From contig JBBRUT010000051.1 of NCBI GenBank assembly GCA_038247555.1, positions 1-21,398 of the forward strand: DNA of 21,398 bases, written 5' to 3'. The DNA is from JAHBXL01 sp038247555 (GTDB lineage: Bacteria > Planctomycetota > Phycisphaerae > Phycisphaerales > UBA1924). Made by a program: the position numbers and the translations under genes. Below, in pieces: positions 8,600 to 16,160 of this stretch. How positions within the stretch are numbered: position 1 is the stretch's first letter; each line of letters begins with the position of its first letter. The notes under the pieces were generated by a model. That model did no database searches. It was not told the origin of the DNA and saw nothing but the letters and a program-made list of their open reading frames with translations.

Positions 8600-8662
8600 C
8601 ACCCCTCTGCTCCCCTCCATGTCCTCCGTGTCCTCCGTGTCCTCTCGTTGAACTCTGTGGAC
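8600..8662 (-). repeat. CACAGAG-type repeat, right arm of GxxExxY element
   Basis: Read on the minus strand this starts GTCCACAGAG and continues with repeated GGACACGGA units. It mirrors the left arm at 8105-8147 and ends 20 nt before the DUF58 start codon. The shifted reading frame of the GxxExxY gene terminates inside it. Confidence 0.75.
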
Positions 8663-8682
8663 GGCCTCGTGGACAGATTTGA

Positions 8683-9675
8683 ATGCTCAAGACACCCAAC
8701 ATCAAGAGGCCCGAGAGAATCGACGATCTGCTCGATCCTGCGCTCATGGCGCGGCTCGGCCAGCTCGATGTTTCCAGCCGCAAGATCTTTTCCGGCAAGC
8801 TCAAGGGCGAGCGGCGCTCCAAGAAGCGCGGCCAAAGCGTCGAGTTCGCCGACCACCGGCCGTATGTCTCGGGCGATGACCTGCGGCACATCGACTGGAA
8901 CATCTACGGCCGCCTCGACCGGCTCTTCCTGAAGCTCTTCCTCGAAGAGGAAGACTTGTCGCTGCATGTCGTCATTGACTGCTCGACGAGCATGGATGCG
9001 GGTGAGCCGAACAAGTTCTTCTTCTGCCAGCGGCTTGCGGCGAGCCTCGCGTACATCGGCCTGGTGAATCTCAATCGCGTGGCGATCTCGGCGATCGGCG
9101 AGCGGATCGAGACGGTGCGCGTGGATGGGGCTGCCCCGGCGGCGCCATCGACTCCGGAAGAGGCCGCGGCGGCGGCGAGCGGGCTTGTGTCATCGCTGCG
9201 GGACTTGCGTGGCCGACGGCGGCTGGATGACATCTCGCGATATCTCTGCGGGCTCGACCCTGTGGGCGGCACGCGCTTTACCGATGCGTGCAAGCGGATC
9301 GCGGTGAGCAGGCGTGGCAAGGGCGTGATGATCGTGCTGTCAGATTTCATGGTGAAGGAGGGGTATGAGGCGGGCCTGCGTCTACTGCGCGGCCACGGCT
9401 ATGACCTGTTTGCGATCCAGGTGCTGAGCCCGCAGGAGATGGAGCCGAACATCGGCGGGGACCTGCGGCTCAGGGACATGGAAGATGGCGACACGGCGGA
9501 GGTGACGATCACCGCGCCGCTGCTGAAGAAGTACAAGGCGACGCTGAACGCGTATTGCAACCGGCTGCACGAGTTCTGCGCGCAGCGCGACATCGTGCAC
9601 ATGACGGTGAAGAGCGATACGCCGGTCGATACGCTGGTGCTGGACTATCTGCGGCGGAGGGGGTTGTTGAAATAG
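8683..9675 (+). CDS. DUF58 domain-containing protein
   Basis: 330 residues. The N-terminal half carries the DUF58 signature, SVEFADHRPYVSGDDLRHID (52-71), continuing into WNIYGRLDRLF. A vWA-like fold follows, with its metal-binding DxSxS at D99, S101 and S103 (VVIDCSTSM). The start LLDPALMARLG near residue 16 is typical, supporting ATG 8683. No clear Shine-Dalgarno precedes it, perhaps because the repeat element inserted directly upstream displaced the original leader. DUF58 proteins are regular partners of MoxR ATPases and Bat-type vWA membrane proteins and are thought to help envelope or secreted enzyme maturation; the exact role here is inferred from context. No membrane span is obvious, so it is probably cytoplasmic or peripheral. 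Confidence 0.92.
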   Translation: MLKTPNIKRPERIDDLLDPALMARLGQLDVSSRKIFSGKLKGERRSKKRGQSVEFADHRPYVSGDDLRHIDWNIYGRLDRLFLKLFLEEEDLSLHVVIDCSTSMDAGEPNKFFFCQRLAASLAYIGLVNLNRVAISAIGERIETVRVDGAAPAAPSTPEEAAAAASGLVSSLRDLRGRRRLDDISRYLCGLDPVGGTRFTDACKRIAVSRRGKGVMIVLSDFMVKEGYEAGLRLLRGHGYDLFAIQVLSPQEMEPNIGGDLRLRDMEDGDTAEVTITAPLLKKYKATLNAYCNRLHEFCAQRDIVHMTVKSDTPVDTLVLDYLRRRGLLK

Positions 9676-9679
9676 ATCG

Positions 9680-9948
9680 AAAGGCGGTACGCAGAGGACG
9701 CGGAGATGACGCAGAGATCGCAGAGCAAGACAGAGAGAAGGAAGAGTTTGTCCATACGAAGACACCTCATGCACAGCAACCCTGAACAACGCCTGTCAGT
9801 TGCCGGATCGATTCCGCTCTTGCAGAGGCTCGACGCAATCGCTCTATTCGCTCTCCGGCGCGAGTCTGACAGTCCGTTCGTTCGAGCATTTCTCTTTTCA
9901 CCTCCGCGCCCTCTGCGACTCCTCTGTGGTCTCTGTGGACCTGCCTTT
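9680..9948. repeat. Non-coding element with CACAGAG-like inverted ends
   Basis: This fills most of the 290-nt gap between DUF58 and the BatA-like gene. The left end, AAAGGC then GGTACGCAGAG, mirrors the right end, which read on the minus strand is AAAGGC then AGGTCCACAGAG. Inside is a nested inverted repeat: CTGTCAG (9793-9799) with CTGACAG (9866-9872), and GCCGGA (9802-9807) with TCCGGC (9854-9859). The small open frames inside do not resemble GxxExxY or any other family I know. I see no convincing gene in it. Confidence 0.6.
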
Positions 9949-9965
9949 CCCCCGGTAACCACCAA

Positions 9966-12164
9966 ATGACCTTCGCCACACCCATCCTTGCCGGTATCGC
10001 CGCGGCCATCGCCGTGCCGGCACTCATCATCCTGTACTTCCTGAAGCTTCGCCGGCGGGACATGGAAGTCTCGACGACGCTGCTGTGGAAGAAGGCGATC
10101 CAGGACCTGCAGGCCAACGCGCCGTTTCAGAAGCTGCGCAACAACATACTGCTGCTGCTGCAGCTGCTGATTCTGGCCGCGGCACTGCTGGCGATTGCCC
10201 AGCCGGAATTCAAGGATGAGGGGCAGACGAGCGGGAAGCACATCATTCTGATCGACAACTCGGCGAGCATGAACGCGACCGATGGGGAGCCGGTGCCGAG
10301 CGGCGCGGCGGCGGGGACGCCCGGACCGACGCGCCTGGAGGTCGCCAAGCGCAAGGCTCTGCAACTGATTGAGGGGTTGAAGGAGCCCGGGCTGTTTGAT
10401 GACAAAGGGGAGGAGGCGATGGTCATCGCCTTCAACAGCAGCGCGCAGGTGCTTCAGACGTTTACCACGGCCAAGAGTGATCTGAAGAGCGCGATTGAAT
10501 CCATCAAGCCGACGGATGCGCCGGGCTCATTGGAGCGTGCGTGGACACTTGCGGATGCCTATACCGGCAAGATGACGCTGGTCGAGGATGTTGGCTTTGT
10601 CGCGGTGGGCCCGGGCGCGACGATTCATCTCGTTACGGATGGGCGTCTGGCTGATGCGGAGAAGATTCAGCGGGGTGAATCGGACTCGGTGATCTATCAC
10701 CGTGTCGGCGAGTCTGAGGCACCGAACGTGGGGATCACGGGGCTTCGCGCAGAGCGCGCGTTTGACAACCCGTTGCGGCTGTCGATCTTTGTCGGTTTGC
10801 AATCGACCGATCGCACGGATCGCAGCGTCGATGTCGAGCTGGTCATTGACGGCCAGGTGAGCATGGTGCGCGATGTGATGGTGGGCGGGGCCAAGCTGAA
10901 GGATGGGCTGCCGCCCGCGGGCGATGACCGGCCCGACCCCGCGGCGACAGGCGAGAACTGGGTGCCGGGTGTGGGCGGGTTCAACTTCCCGATCGATCGC
11001 GCAGAAGGCGGGATCGCGACGATCCGGGTGACGAGTTCGGGGGCTGACGCACTTCCCACCGACAACGTCGGGTATGTGGTCATTCCACCGGCCAAGCGGC
11101 TTTCGGTCGCGCTGGTGAGCGAGGGGAGCCTGTTCATCCAGTCCGCGTTCCGCGGCATGAAGCTCTCGCAGCTTGATCTGATCAAGCCTTCGGACTTTCA
11201 GAAGCTGCTGGATGAAGGCAAGACGGGGCAGTATGACGTGTTCGTGTTTGATCGATGGCTGCCGGAGGTGAAGGTGAACACGGTCGCGGCTCCGGGTGCG
11301 GGAGGAGGTGGAGGTGGGGCACAGCCTGGTTCGTCCGCGGGAGCAGCACCGATCGCGACACGAACCGCCGGTCTGCCGCCGGGGCGCAGCGTGGTGCTGG
11401 GGATCGTGCCGCCCGCACCGCTGGGTGTGACAGACCTTGGACCGGAGCCCGAAGGGGCGATCATCGTGGATTTCCGGCGCGACCATCCGTCGCTTGTCCT
11501 TTCCGCGATCGACAGGATCAACATCACTCGGTTCCGCAGAGTTGCGATCGAGCCCGACACGCCTGTGCGGGCGATTGCCACGGCGGATAAAGGTCCGGCG
11601 ATTGTCGAGATCTCCGATTCCAATGTGCTTGCGATCGTGGTGCCCTGGGACTACACCGAATCGGACTGGTGCTTTGACCCGGGCTGGGTTCTGTTTCTTG
11701 CAGGGTCGGTGCTGTATCTTTCCGATGCCGGGGCGGGGGCGACGGGCGAATCGGTGCGGCCGGGGGACACGCTGCGGACGCGCATCCCACTTGGGGCCCG
11801 TGACACGCGGGTGTCGCTGCCGGATAACTCGCGCGTGACGGCTGAGCCCGCAAGCGACGGCTCGGTGGCGTACGGGCCGGTGATAAGCAGCGGGATCTAC
11901 ACGGTATCGTGGCTTGGCGCGGCCGCGGCGGCGGACTTTCAGGGAGATGGTCGCGTGCGCCGGCCGATCGCGGCGAATCTGACCGATCCCAACGAATCCG
12001 ATATCGGATCAGCGACGACGCTTGCGCTGGCGAACGAAGAGGTGCGTGCGAGGAGCGATGAGGATGTCACGCTCACACGGAAGCTCTGGCCGTACCTGCT
12101 GCTGGCGGCGCTGGCGATCATCATGCTGGAGTGGTGGGTGTATAACCGGAAGGTGGCGATTTGA
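9966..12164 (+). CDS. BatA-like vWA domain membrane protein
   Basis: 732 residues. The N-terminus is the aerotolerance-regulator (BatA) module: a membrane span at about 7-26, the RRRDMEVSTTLLW region, and a second span at about 61-79. A vWA domain follows with a complete DxSxS site (D97, S99, S101; ILIDNSASM). Much of the rest is periplasmic and beta-rich, interrupted by a Gly/Ala/Pro linker near residues 440-460. A last span (PYLLLAALAIIMLEWWVY) lies just before the C-terminus. Such proteins anchor MoxR/DUF58 systems in the cytoplasmic membrane. ATG 9966 directly follows the repeat element, and no Shine-Dalgarno is visible. It is the last gene of the block and ends 1 nt from the convergent nitroreductase gene, with no clear terminator between them. 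Confidence 0.9.
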   Translation: MTFATPILAGIAAAIAVPALIILYFLKLRRRDMEVSTTLLWKKAIQDLQANAPFQKLRNNILLLLQLLILAAALLAIAQPEFKDEGQTSGKHIILIDNSASMNATDGEPVPSGAAAGTPGPTRLEVAKRKALQLIEGLKEPGLFDDKGEEAMVIAFNSSAQVLQTFTTAKSDLKSAIESIKPTDAPGSLERAWTLADAYTGKMTLVEDVGFVAVGPGATIHLVTDGRLADAEKIQRGESDSVIYHRVGESEAPNVGITGLRAERAFDNPLRLSIFVGLQSTDRTDRSVDVELVIDGQVSMVRDVMVGGAKLKDGLPPAGDDRPDPAATGENWVPGVGGFNFPIDRAEGGIATIRVTSSGADALPTDNVGYVVIPPAKRLSVALVSEGSLFIQSAFRGMKLSQLDLIKPSDFQKLLDEGKTGQYDVFVFDRWLPEVKVNTVAAPGAGGGGGGAQPGSSAGAAPIATRTAGLPPGRSVVLGIVPPAPLGVTDLGPEPEGAIIVDFRRDHPSLVLSAIDRINITRFRRVAIEPDTPVRAIATADKGPAIVEISDSNVLAIVVPWDYTESDWCFDPGWVLFLAGSVLYLSDAGAGATGESVRPGDTLRTRIPLGARDTRVSLPDNSRVTAEPASDGSVAYGPVISSGIYTVSWLGAAAAADFQGDGRVRRPIAANLTDPNESDIGSATTLALANEEVRARSDEDVTLTRKLWPYLLLAALAIIMLEWWVYNRKVAI

Positions 12165-12165
12165 C

Positions 12166-12873
12166 CTACCTCCACACCACCACCTCCTCCACGGGCTTCT
12201 TGTGAATGTCCGGAACCACGCACTCCTCCGCCGGATATCCCACAGGAATCAGCAGGAAGGGTCGCTCGTGCGCGGGGCGCTGCAGAATGTCGGCCAGAAA
12301 GTTCATCGGGCTGGGGGTGTGCGTGAGGGCGACGAGGCCGGCTTGATGGATGGCCGCGAGGAGCATGCCGGTGGCGATGCCCACGCTTTCGTTGGCGTAG
12401 TACACCTGCCCGCCCTGATCGGTCTTCATCAGTTTGAAGACGATGATCAGCCAGGGAGCGATCTCGAGGAACTCTTTGTCCGGAGTCGTGTCGAAGGGCT
12501 TGAGGTCCTGTAGCCACTCCGGATTGGCTTTGCGCGTGTAGAACTCGCGTTCTTCTGCCTCCGCCCCCTCGCGGATCTGCTTCTTCATCGCCGGGTCACT
12601 CACACACACGAACCGCCAGGGCTGCTTGTTTGCGCCGCTTGGCGCTGTGGCCGCGGCCATGCAGATGGCCTCGATCGCCCCGGCGGAGACGGCCCGGTCC
12701 GAGAAGAATCGCACGCTGCGTCGTTGCCGCATGATGTCGTAGAAGCGGCGCGCGTGGTGTTCGGCGTCGTAATCTCCCGGCGGCCGATAGGGCACCAAGG
12801 GAACGTGCGGCGAGTTTGGCTCGCCGCGGCCGTTGTTGCCGTCTTTGTCGATGCTTCCAGGCTGGTGGGTCAT
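12166..12873 (-). CDS. Nitroreductase-fold flavoprotein, iodotyrosine deiodinase-like
   Basis: 235 residues from ATG 12873; AAGGAAGG lies 7 nt upstream, so the longer frame to 12930 is rejected. FMN-binding nitroreductase features are RRSVRFF (51-57) and APSGANKQPW (77-86). The sequence follows iodotyrosine deiodinase closely: IREGAEAEEREFY, ending at Y112, then K133, then GLVALTHTPSPMN, and the end LLIPVGYPAEECVVPDIHKKP. The three residues that in human IYD bind the zwitterion of iodotyrosine (E157, Y161, K182) align with E108, Y112 and K133 at identical spacing. Known family chemistry is reductive dehalogenation of halotyrosines; the natural substrate in bacteria is not settled. Cytoplasmic and monocistronic, it is convergent with the BatA-like gene. 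A G-quadruplex motif lies upstream on the coding strand. Confidence 0.88.
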   Translation of the reverse strand: MTHQPGSIDKDGNNGRGEPNSPHVPLVPYRPPGDYDAEHHARRFYDIMRQRRSVRFFSDRAVSAGAIEAICMAAATAPSGANKQPWRFVCVSDPAMKKQIREGAEAEEREFYTRKANPEWLQDLKPFDTTPDKEFLEIAPWLIIVFKLMKTDQGGQVYYANESVGIATGMLLAAIHQAGLVALTHTPSPMNFLADILQRPAHERPFLLIPVGYPAEECVVPDIHKKPVEEVVVWR

Positions 12874-12916
12874 GTTGATTCCTTCCTTGCACTCCCCCCC
12901 ATCCCCACCACCACCT

Positions 12917-12939
12917 CCCACACTACCCAACCCTGTCCC
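12917..12939 (-). promoter_or_regulatory. Putative G-quadruplex upstream of deiodinase-like gene
   Basis: On the minus strand four GGG runs (12937-12939, 12931-12933, 12926-12928, 12917-12919) are separated by loops of 3, 2 and 6 nt, followed by further runs of 4 and 7 G nearer the gene. They lie 44-66 nt upstream of its ATG, on the sense strand. Folding in the DNA or mRNA is possible but untested. Confidence 0.4.
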
Positions 12940-13077
12940 TTACCACACTCCCGCGTTCCTGCTTCCGGTACTCGGTAATTTTCTCGCGCCGGTCACATAC
13001 TGAAGCGGATGCGGTGTCTTGCTGGTGGGCCCATTGTGTTGGACGAACTCTGCACCCAAAGCCGCGCTCGCGGCGTT

Positions 13078-13083
13078 TAGACT
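13078..13083 (+). promoter_or_regulatory. Putative -10 element TAGACT
   Basis: TAGACT lies 16 nt before ATG 13100 and 7 nt before an in-frame GTG at 13091. AGGAG at 13087-13091 serves the ATG. No good -35 at 16-18 nt spacing is visible. Confidence 0.3.
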
Positions 13084-13099
13084 ATCAGGAGTGTGCGAC

Positions 13100-14218
13100 A
13101 TGTTCACGACTTTCTTGAGTTCACCTTTCCGTCGCTGGGGACTGAGCCTCGTCGCCGGCATGGCCGCGACGTGCATGGGCATGGGGGCATTCGGTCAGTC
13201 TCCGTCCTCCGGCGCATGGCCGGATCCCTCGGTGTGCAAGCCTTCCCCGGTGAAGGACAAGAACGCGGCCCTTGAGTACATGACGATCCGCGAGTTGTTC
13301 GACAACGACTTCCTGAAGCTCGTCAGCGCGCAGTTCAATGGCAACGAAGCGACGTGGGTGCCCTCCGCGGAGTTCACGGTGCTTTTGGAAGAGAACCAGC
13401 CGCTGATCAGACGGCTGATCGAGGCATCGAAGCTCCCCAACTATGACTTCGGCATCCGATACGAAGACGGCTTTGGTGCAATGCTCCCGCATCTGGGGCA
13501 TCTTCGCACGTTTTCCCGCCTGCTGGGAGCGGATGCACGCCGGCTGTGCCTGGTGGGGCGCACGGACGAAGCTACGGAGCGCATGCTCGCGTGCGTCCGG
13601 ATCTCGTCGCACATTGTCAACGACAAAGTCCTGATCTCTTCGCTCGTGTCGATTGCGATCACCCAGTTCGCTGTGAACCAGGCGGAGATCATCGCGCGAG
13701 ATTTCGGCATGAGCGAGCCATCGCGGCGAGCGTTTGGGAATGTCGCCAAGTCGATGCTCACCGACGATCCGTTCGGCCTGCGGGCCTGCCTGCAGATGGA
13801 GAAGCATCTTGCGCTGAACTCCATCCTGCCGTGGTACAAGGGCAAGGGGGACGCGGCCGGCAAGGATCTGGCCAAGGAACTTCGGACACTTCAGGTCAGC
13901 GGCGACAGCCTGAAGGCAATCGAGCAGATGAACGAGCAGCAGGTGGACGAGCAGGTTGACCTGCTGGAACGCTACTACGTCGCGATGAACAACACATGGG
14001 TCGCCGCGGACGCCGAGACTCGCTTGAAGGAACTGGAGGAGCGGTTGGTGAAGGGCGAGTTCGGAGAGTTGCTCCGGCAGATCACCCCCGCGCTCTCAAA
14101 GGCCCGCGCGTCGCTGAAGAAGGTTTCCACGGACATCGGTAACGTCACCGCCCTGCTCGAAGCCGGCATGTCGCCGCCCGTTCCCGAGCCCGAGTTGATC
14201 GAGAACGTTGGCGAGTAA
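13100..14218 (+). CDS. Secreted helical protein of unknown function
   Basis: 372 residues from ATG 13100, which has AGGAG 8 nt upstream. The frame is open back to 13019, and an in-frame GTG at 13091 is possible. The N-terminus is a signal peptide: RRWGLSLVAGMAATCMGMG, with likely cleavage after AFG near residue 32. The mature part looks entirely helical, with segments such as LRTFSRLLGADARRL and RTDEATERMLACVRISSHI that recall a loosely conserved planctomycete family of secreted helical-repeat proteins of unknown role. The C-terminal third is charged and may form coiled coil (LKELEERLVKGEFGELL). I do not recognise a catalytic motif. It is transcribed away from the deiodinase-like gene and followed 87 nt later by the sigma factor. 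Confidence 0.75.
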   Translation: MFTTFLSSPFRRWGLSLVAGMAATCMGMGAFGQSPSSGAWPDPSVCKPSPVKDKNAALEYMTIRELFDNDFLKLVSAQFNGNEATWVPSAEFTVLLEENQPLIRRLIEASKLPNYDFGIRYEDGFGAMLPHLGHLRTFSRLLGADARRLCLVGRTDEATERMLACVRISSHIVNDKVLISSLVSIAITQFAVNQAEIIARDFGMSEPSRRAFGNVAKSMLTDDPFGLRACLQMEKHLALNSILPWYKGKGDAAGKDLAKELRTLQVSGDSLKAIEQMNEQQVDEQVDLLERYYVAMNNTWVAADAETRLKELEERLVKGEFGELLRQITPALSKARASLKKVSTDIGNVTALLEAGMSPPVPEPELIENVGE

Positions 14219-14305
14219 TCGCATCGCGCAGCACACTCAGGGATAACGAGCAGCATCGCGGGCTCCTGAACTCCTTTGCCATACGCCTTCGCTTTTTCAT
14301 CCGAC

Positions 14306-14893
14306 ATGTCCGACCAGCGCATCCAACTTCTTCTCGCGGCCCGGCACGGCGATCAGTTCGCCGCGGGCGCGCTCTGGCATCGATACGCGGCTCGGTTGGT
14401 TGCGTATTCCCGGGCGATCCTCGGGGCGCGGGGAGGAGAACAGGATGCGGAAGATGTTGTTCAATCCGCGTTCTGCCGGGTTCTGGCCGTGACCGAGAGC
14501 GAGTTGTCGGCTGTGCGGGGCCTGGATGCGTGGCTTGCGCAGATCGCGCGGCGGACTTCGCTCAACTGGCTCCGCACGAACCGCCGCGATGCCGCGCGGC
14601 GTGAACACATCGCACTGCGTCCGCGGAATAACCTCGCGGCGGCGTCTGATCCTGATCTTGTCGGGGCGGTGGATGGGTTGCCCGTTCGGCTCCGGGAAGT
14701 GATCGTTCTGAGGCATGTGGGCGGTTTGACGTTTGACCAAATTGAACTGGCCACGGGCATCAACCGGAACACCGCCGCGGCCCGATATCGTTCTGCGATT
14801 GCGCACCTGCGCGAATCCCTCGATCCTGTCAGCACGAAACTGTCTCACGCCGTCGCGGCCACGCCGCGGCAGAATCTGGTGCACCATGACTGA
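14306..14893 (+). CDS. ECF-type RNA polymerase sigma factor
   Basis: 195 residues. Region 2 is seen at DAEDVVQSAFCRVL (47-60), and region 4 at about 125-172, beginning LPVRLREVIVLRHVGG, with the helix-turn-helix LTFDQIELATGINRNTAAAR. The frame extends to ATG 14276, but ATG 14306 (MSDQRIQLL) matches the usual ECF N-terminus, so it is preferred; no strong Shine-Dalgarno is visible for either. It redirects RNA polymerase to an unknown target set. The stop codon overlaps the start of the next gene by 8 nt, so the two are translationally coupled, as is common for sigma/anti-sigma pairs. It could equally be called a sigma-70 family protein of planctomycete type. Confidence 0.9.
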   Translation: MSDQRIQLLLAARHGDQFAAGALWHRYAARLVAYSRAILGARGGEQDAEDVVQSAFCRVLAVTESELSAVRGLDAWLAQIARRTSLNWLRTNRRDAARREHIALRPRNNLAAASDPDLVGAVDGLPVRLREVIVLRHVGGLTFDQIELATGINRNTAAARYRSAIAHLRESLDPVSTKLSHAVAATPRQNLVHHD

Positions 14894-15317
14894 TCACGAA
14901 CATCGCTCACCGGATTTGCTTCTTGAGTTGCGCCTGGATGCGTGGGGTGCGGCCGAGCGCTCGCGCGTGATTGAACCGCCACGGAAGTTTCCGGGGCAGG
15001 TTCGCGCTGCGCACCCGCGCCGCACGGTTGTGCGAGTGATCAAGGTGTGCGTGCTTGCGGCAAGCCTCTTGCCTGCTGCGTATCTCTTGAGCACGGTGGA
15101 TCTGGAATCCGTTCCAAGTTCGGGGCGCGAAGGCGGTGTGGTTGTCGCGGCGAGTGTGCCTGCGCGGGCACTGTCGGTGGGCACCGGGAGGAACGCGGAT
15201 GTGGAGGACGTGTTCGATTTGCTGGATTCGATGCCGGCGCCTGCGCCGAAGGATGCGCCGATACGCGCGGCGGACGCATACTGCACCGGCTGCTTTGACG
15301 AACTCTCCAAGATTTGA
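14886..15317 (+). CDS. Small single-pass membrane protein, possible anti-sigma factor
   Basis: 143 residues. ATG 14886 overlaps the sigma gene stop (14891-14893). The N-terminal 48 residues are charged and presumably cytoplasmic (DLLLELRLDAWGAAERSRV), one membrane span lies at about 51-71 (VIKVCVLAASLLPAAYLLS), and a periplasmic tail ends with a CxxC pair (C133, C136). There is no recognisable zinc-binding anti-sigma motif (HxxxCxxC). Position, size and topology suggest that it controls the sigma factor, but this is inference from gene order only. The CxxC could respond to redox state or bind a metal. Confidence 0.65.
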   Translation: MTDHEHRSPDLLLELRLDAWGAAERSRVIEPPRKFPGQVRAAHPRRTVVRVIKVCVLAASLLPAAYLLSTVDLESVPSSGREGGVVVAASVPARALSVGTGRNADVEDVFDLLDSMPAPAPKDAPIRAADAYCTGCFDELSKI

Positions 15318-15453
15318 TGAAGCTGCGCTTACGTTTACTTCATGCTGGTGAACAGCTTGTCGCTGTCTCTGTGAGCTTCATGGTTCTACCGTTGTTGAGT
15401 CTGCCAGAGCTTCCGAGTTCGGAGGCGCGGCACCAACCACCGTGAGGATTTCC

Positions 15454-16104
15454 ATGACACTCAGCTTCAAGCGTTCGACTTTCGCCCGTTCCATGCTTGT
15501 TCTTGCCGCGGTCAGTGGCGCGATCGCGCTTGCTCCGCTCGCCGGATGCCAGTCGCGCAAGGAGAAGGCACGCGAATCGACGCTTGCGGAGCTTGGCAGC
15601 TTCCAGCAGGAGCTTGAAAAGATGCCGGCGCTGATCGATGACACCGTGCAGCGGCTGACACGGGTGACCAGCGGCCAGAACCCCAACCGCGCTGATGATC
15701 TGCGCGAGTTCAACAAGTCGCTGGCCACGCTGCGGGAGCGGGCGAACCTGGTGGCGCGCGAGTCGGAACGGGCGCAGGCGGATGCGGGCAAGTACTTCCT
15801 TGAATGGACCAAGGAAGTCAATCGCGCTCCGACGGCCGCGCGGCCGGCGATTGATGCGGAGGCGGCTTCGCGCAAGGCCAACTACGACATCGCGCTGGGT
15901 TATCTTCAGAATGCCCGCCGGAACTTCACGAGCTTTGTCGACAACCTGAATACCGTGCAGTCGAAGCTCACTGAGAGCCTGAGCGAGCAGTCGGTGATGG
16001 GTGTGCAGCCGATGGTTTCGCGGGCGATCAATGACTCGGTAAACACCCGCAACATGATTGATCGGCTTGACGATCAGATCGCCGCGGCGTTGTCTCGTCG
16101 GTGA
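15454..16104 (+). CDS. DUF2959-like lipoprotein
   Basis: 216 residues. The lipoprotein signal runs through SMLVLAAVSGAIALAPLAGC with lipidated C32 (lipobox LAGC). The mature part is all helical and rich in charged residues (FQQELEKMPALIDDTVQRL, LRERANLVARESERAQADA) and is probably a coiled coil. It resembles the DUF2959 family of outer-membrane-associated proteins of unknown function. ATG 15454 is preceded by AGGA at 15445-15448; the in-frame GTG 15442 is less likely. It follows the sigma pair by 136 nt and may have its own promoter. A hairpin followed by a T-rich stretch lies after it. Confidence 0.8.
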   Translation: MTLSFKRSTFARSMLVLAAVSGAIALAPLAGCQSRKEKARESTLAELGSFQQELEKMPALIDDTVQRLTRVTSGQNPNRADDLREFNKSLATLRERANLVARESERAQADAGKYFLEWTKEVNRAPTAARPAIDAEAASRKANYDIALGYLQNARRNFTSFVDNLNTVQSKLTESLSEQSVMGVQPMVSRAINDSVNTRNMIDRLDDQIAAALSRR

Positions 16105-16133
16105 TCGTGATGTCTTCTGAAGACTTCAAGGCA

Positions 16134-16160
16134 CTGCCGGGAAACCCGCAGCGCTTTCTT
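16134..16160 (+). terminator. Putative intrinsic terminator after the DUF2959-like gene
   Basis: CTGC-C-GGG pairs with CCCGCAG across an AAA loop (7 bp with one bulged C), followed by CGCTTTCTTT. It sits in the 55-nt gap between convergent genes and is oriented for the plus-strand lipoprotein gene. Confidence 0.5.

Noticed and set aside
9706..9969. An 87-codon frame in the DUF58/BatA gap
   Set aside because: It runs through repeat arms (its ends are translated CACAGAG-type sequence) and resembles no family.
12874..12930. Longer start for the deiodinase-like gene
   Set aside because: The extra residues are translated G-rich leader (Gly runs), and a strong AAGGAAGG site precedes ATG 12873.
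15317..15381. Inverted repeat ATGAAGCT / AGCTTCAT after the small membrane protein gene
   Set aside because: Only 8 bp with a loop of about 50 nt and no T-rich tail; likely chance.
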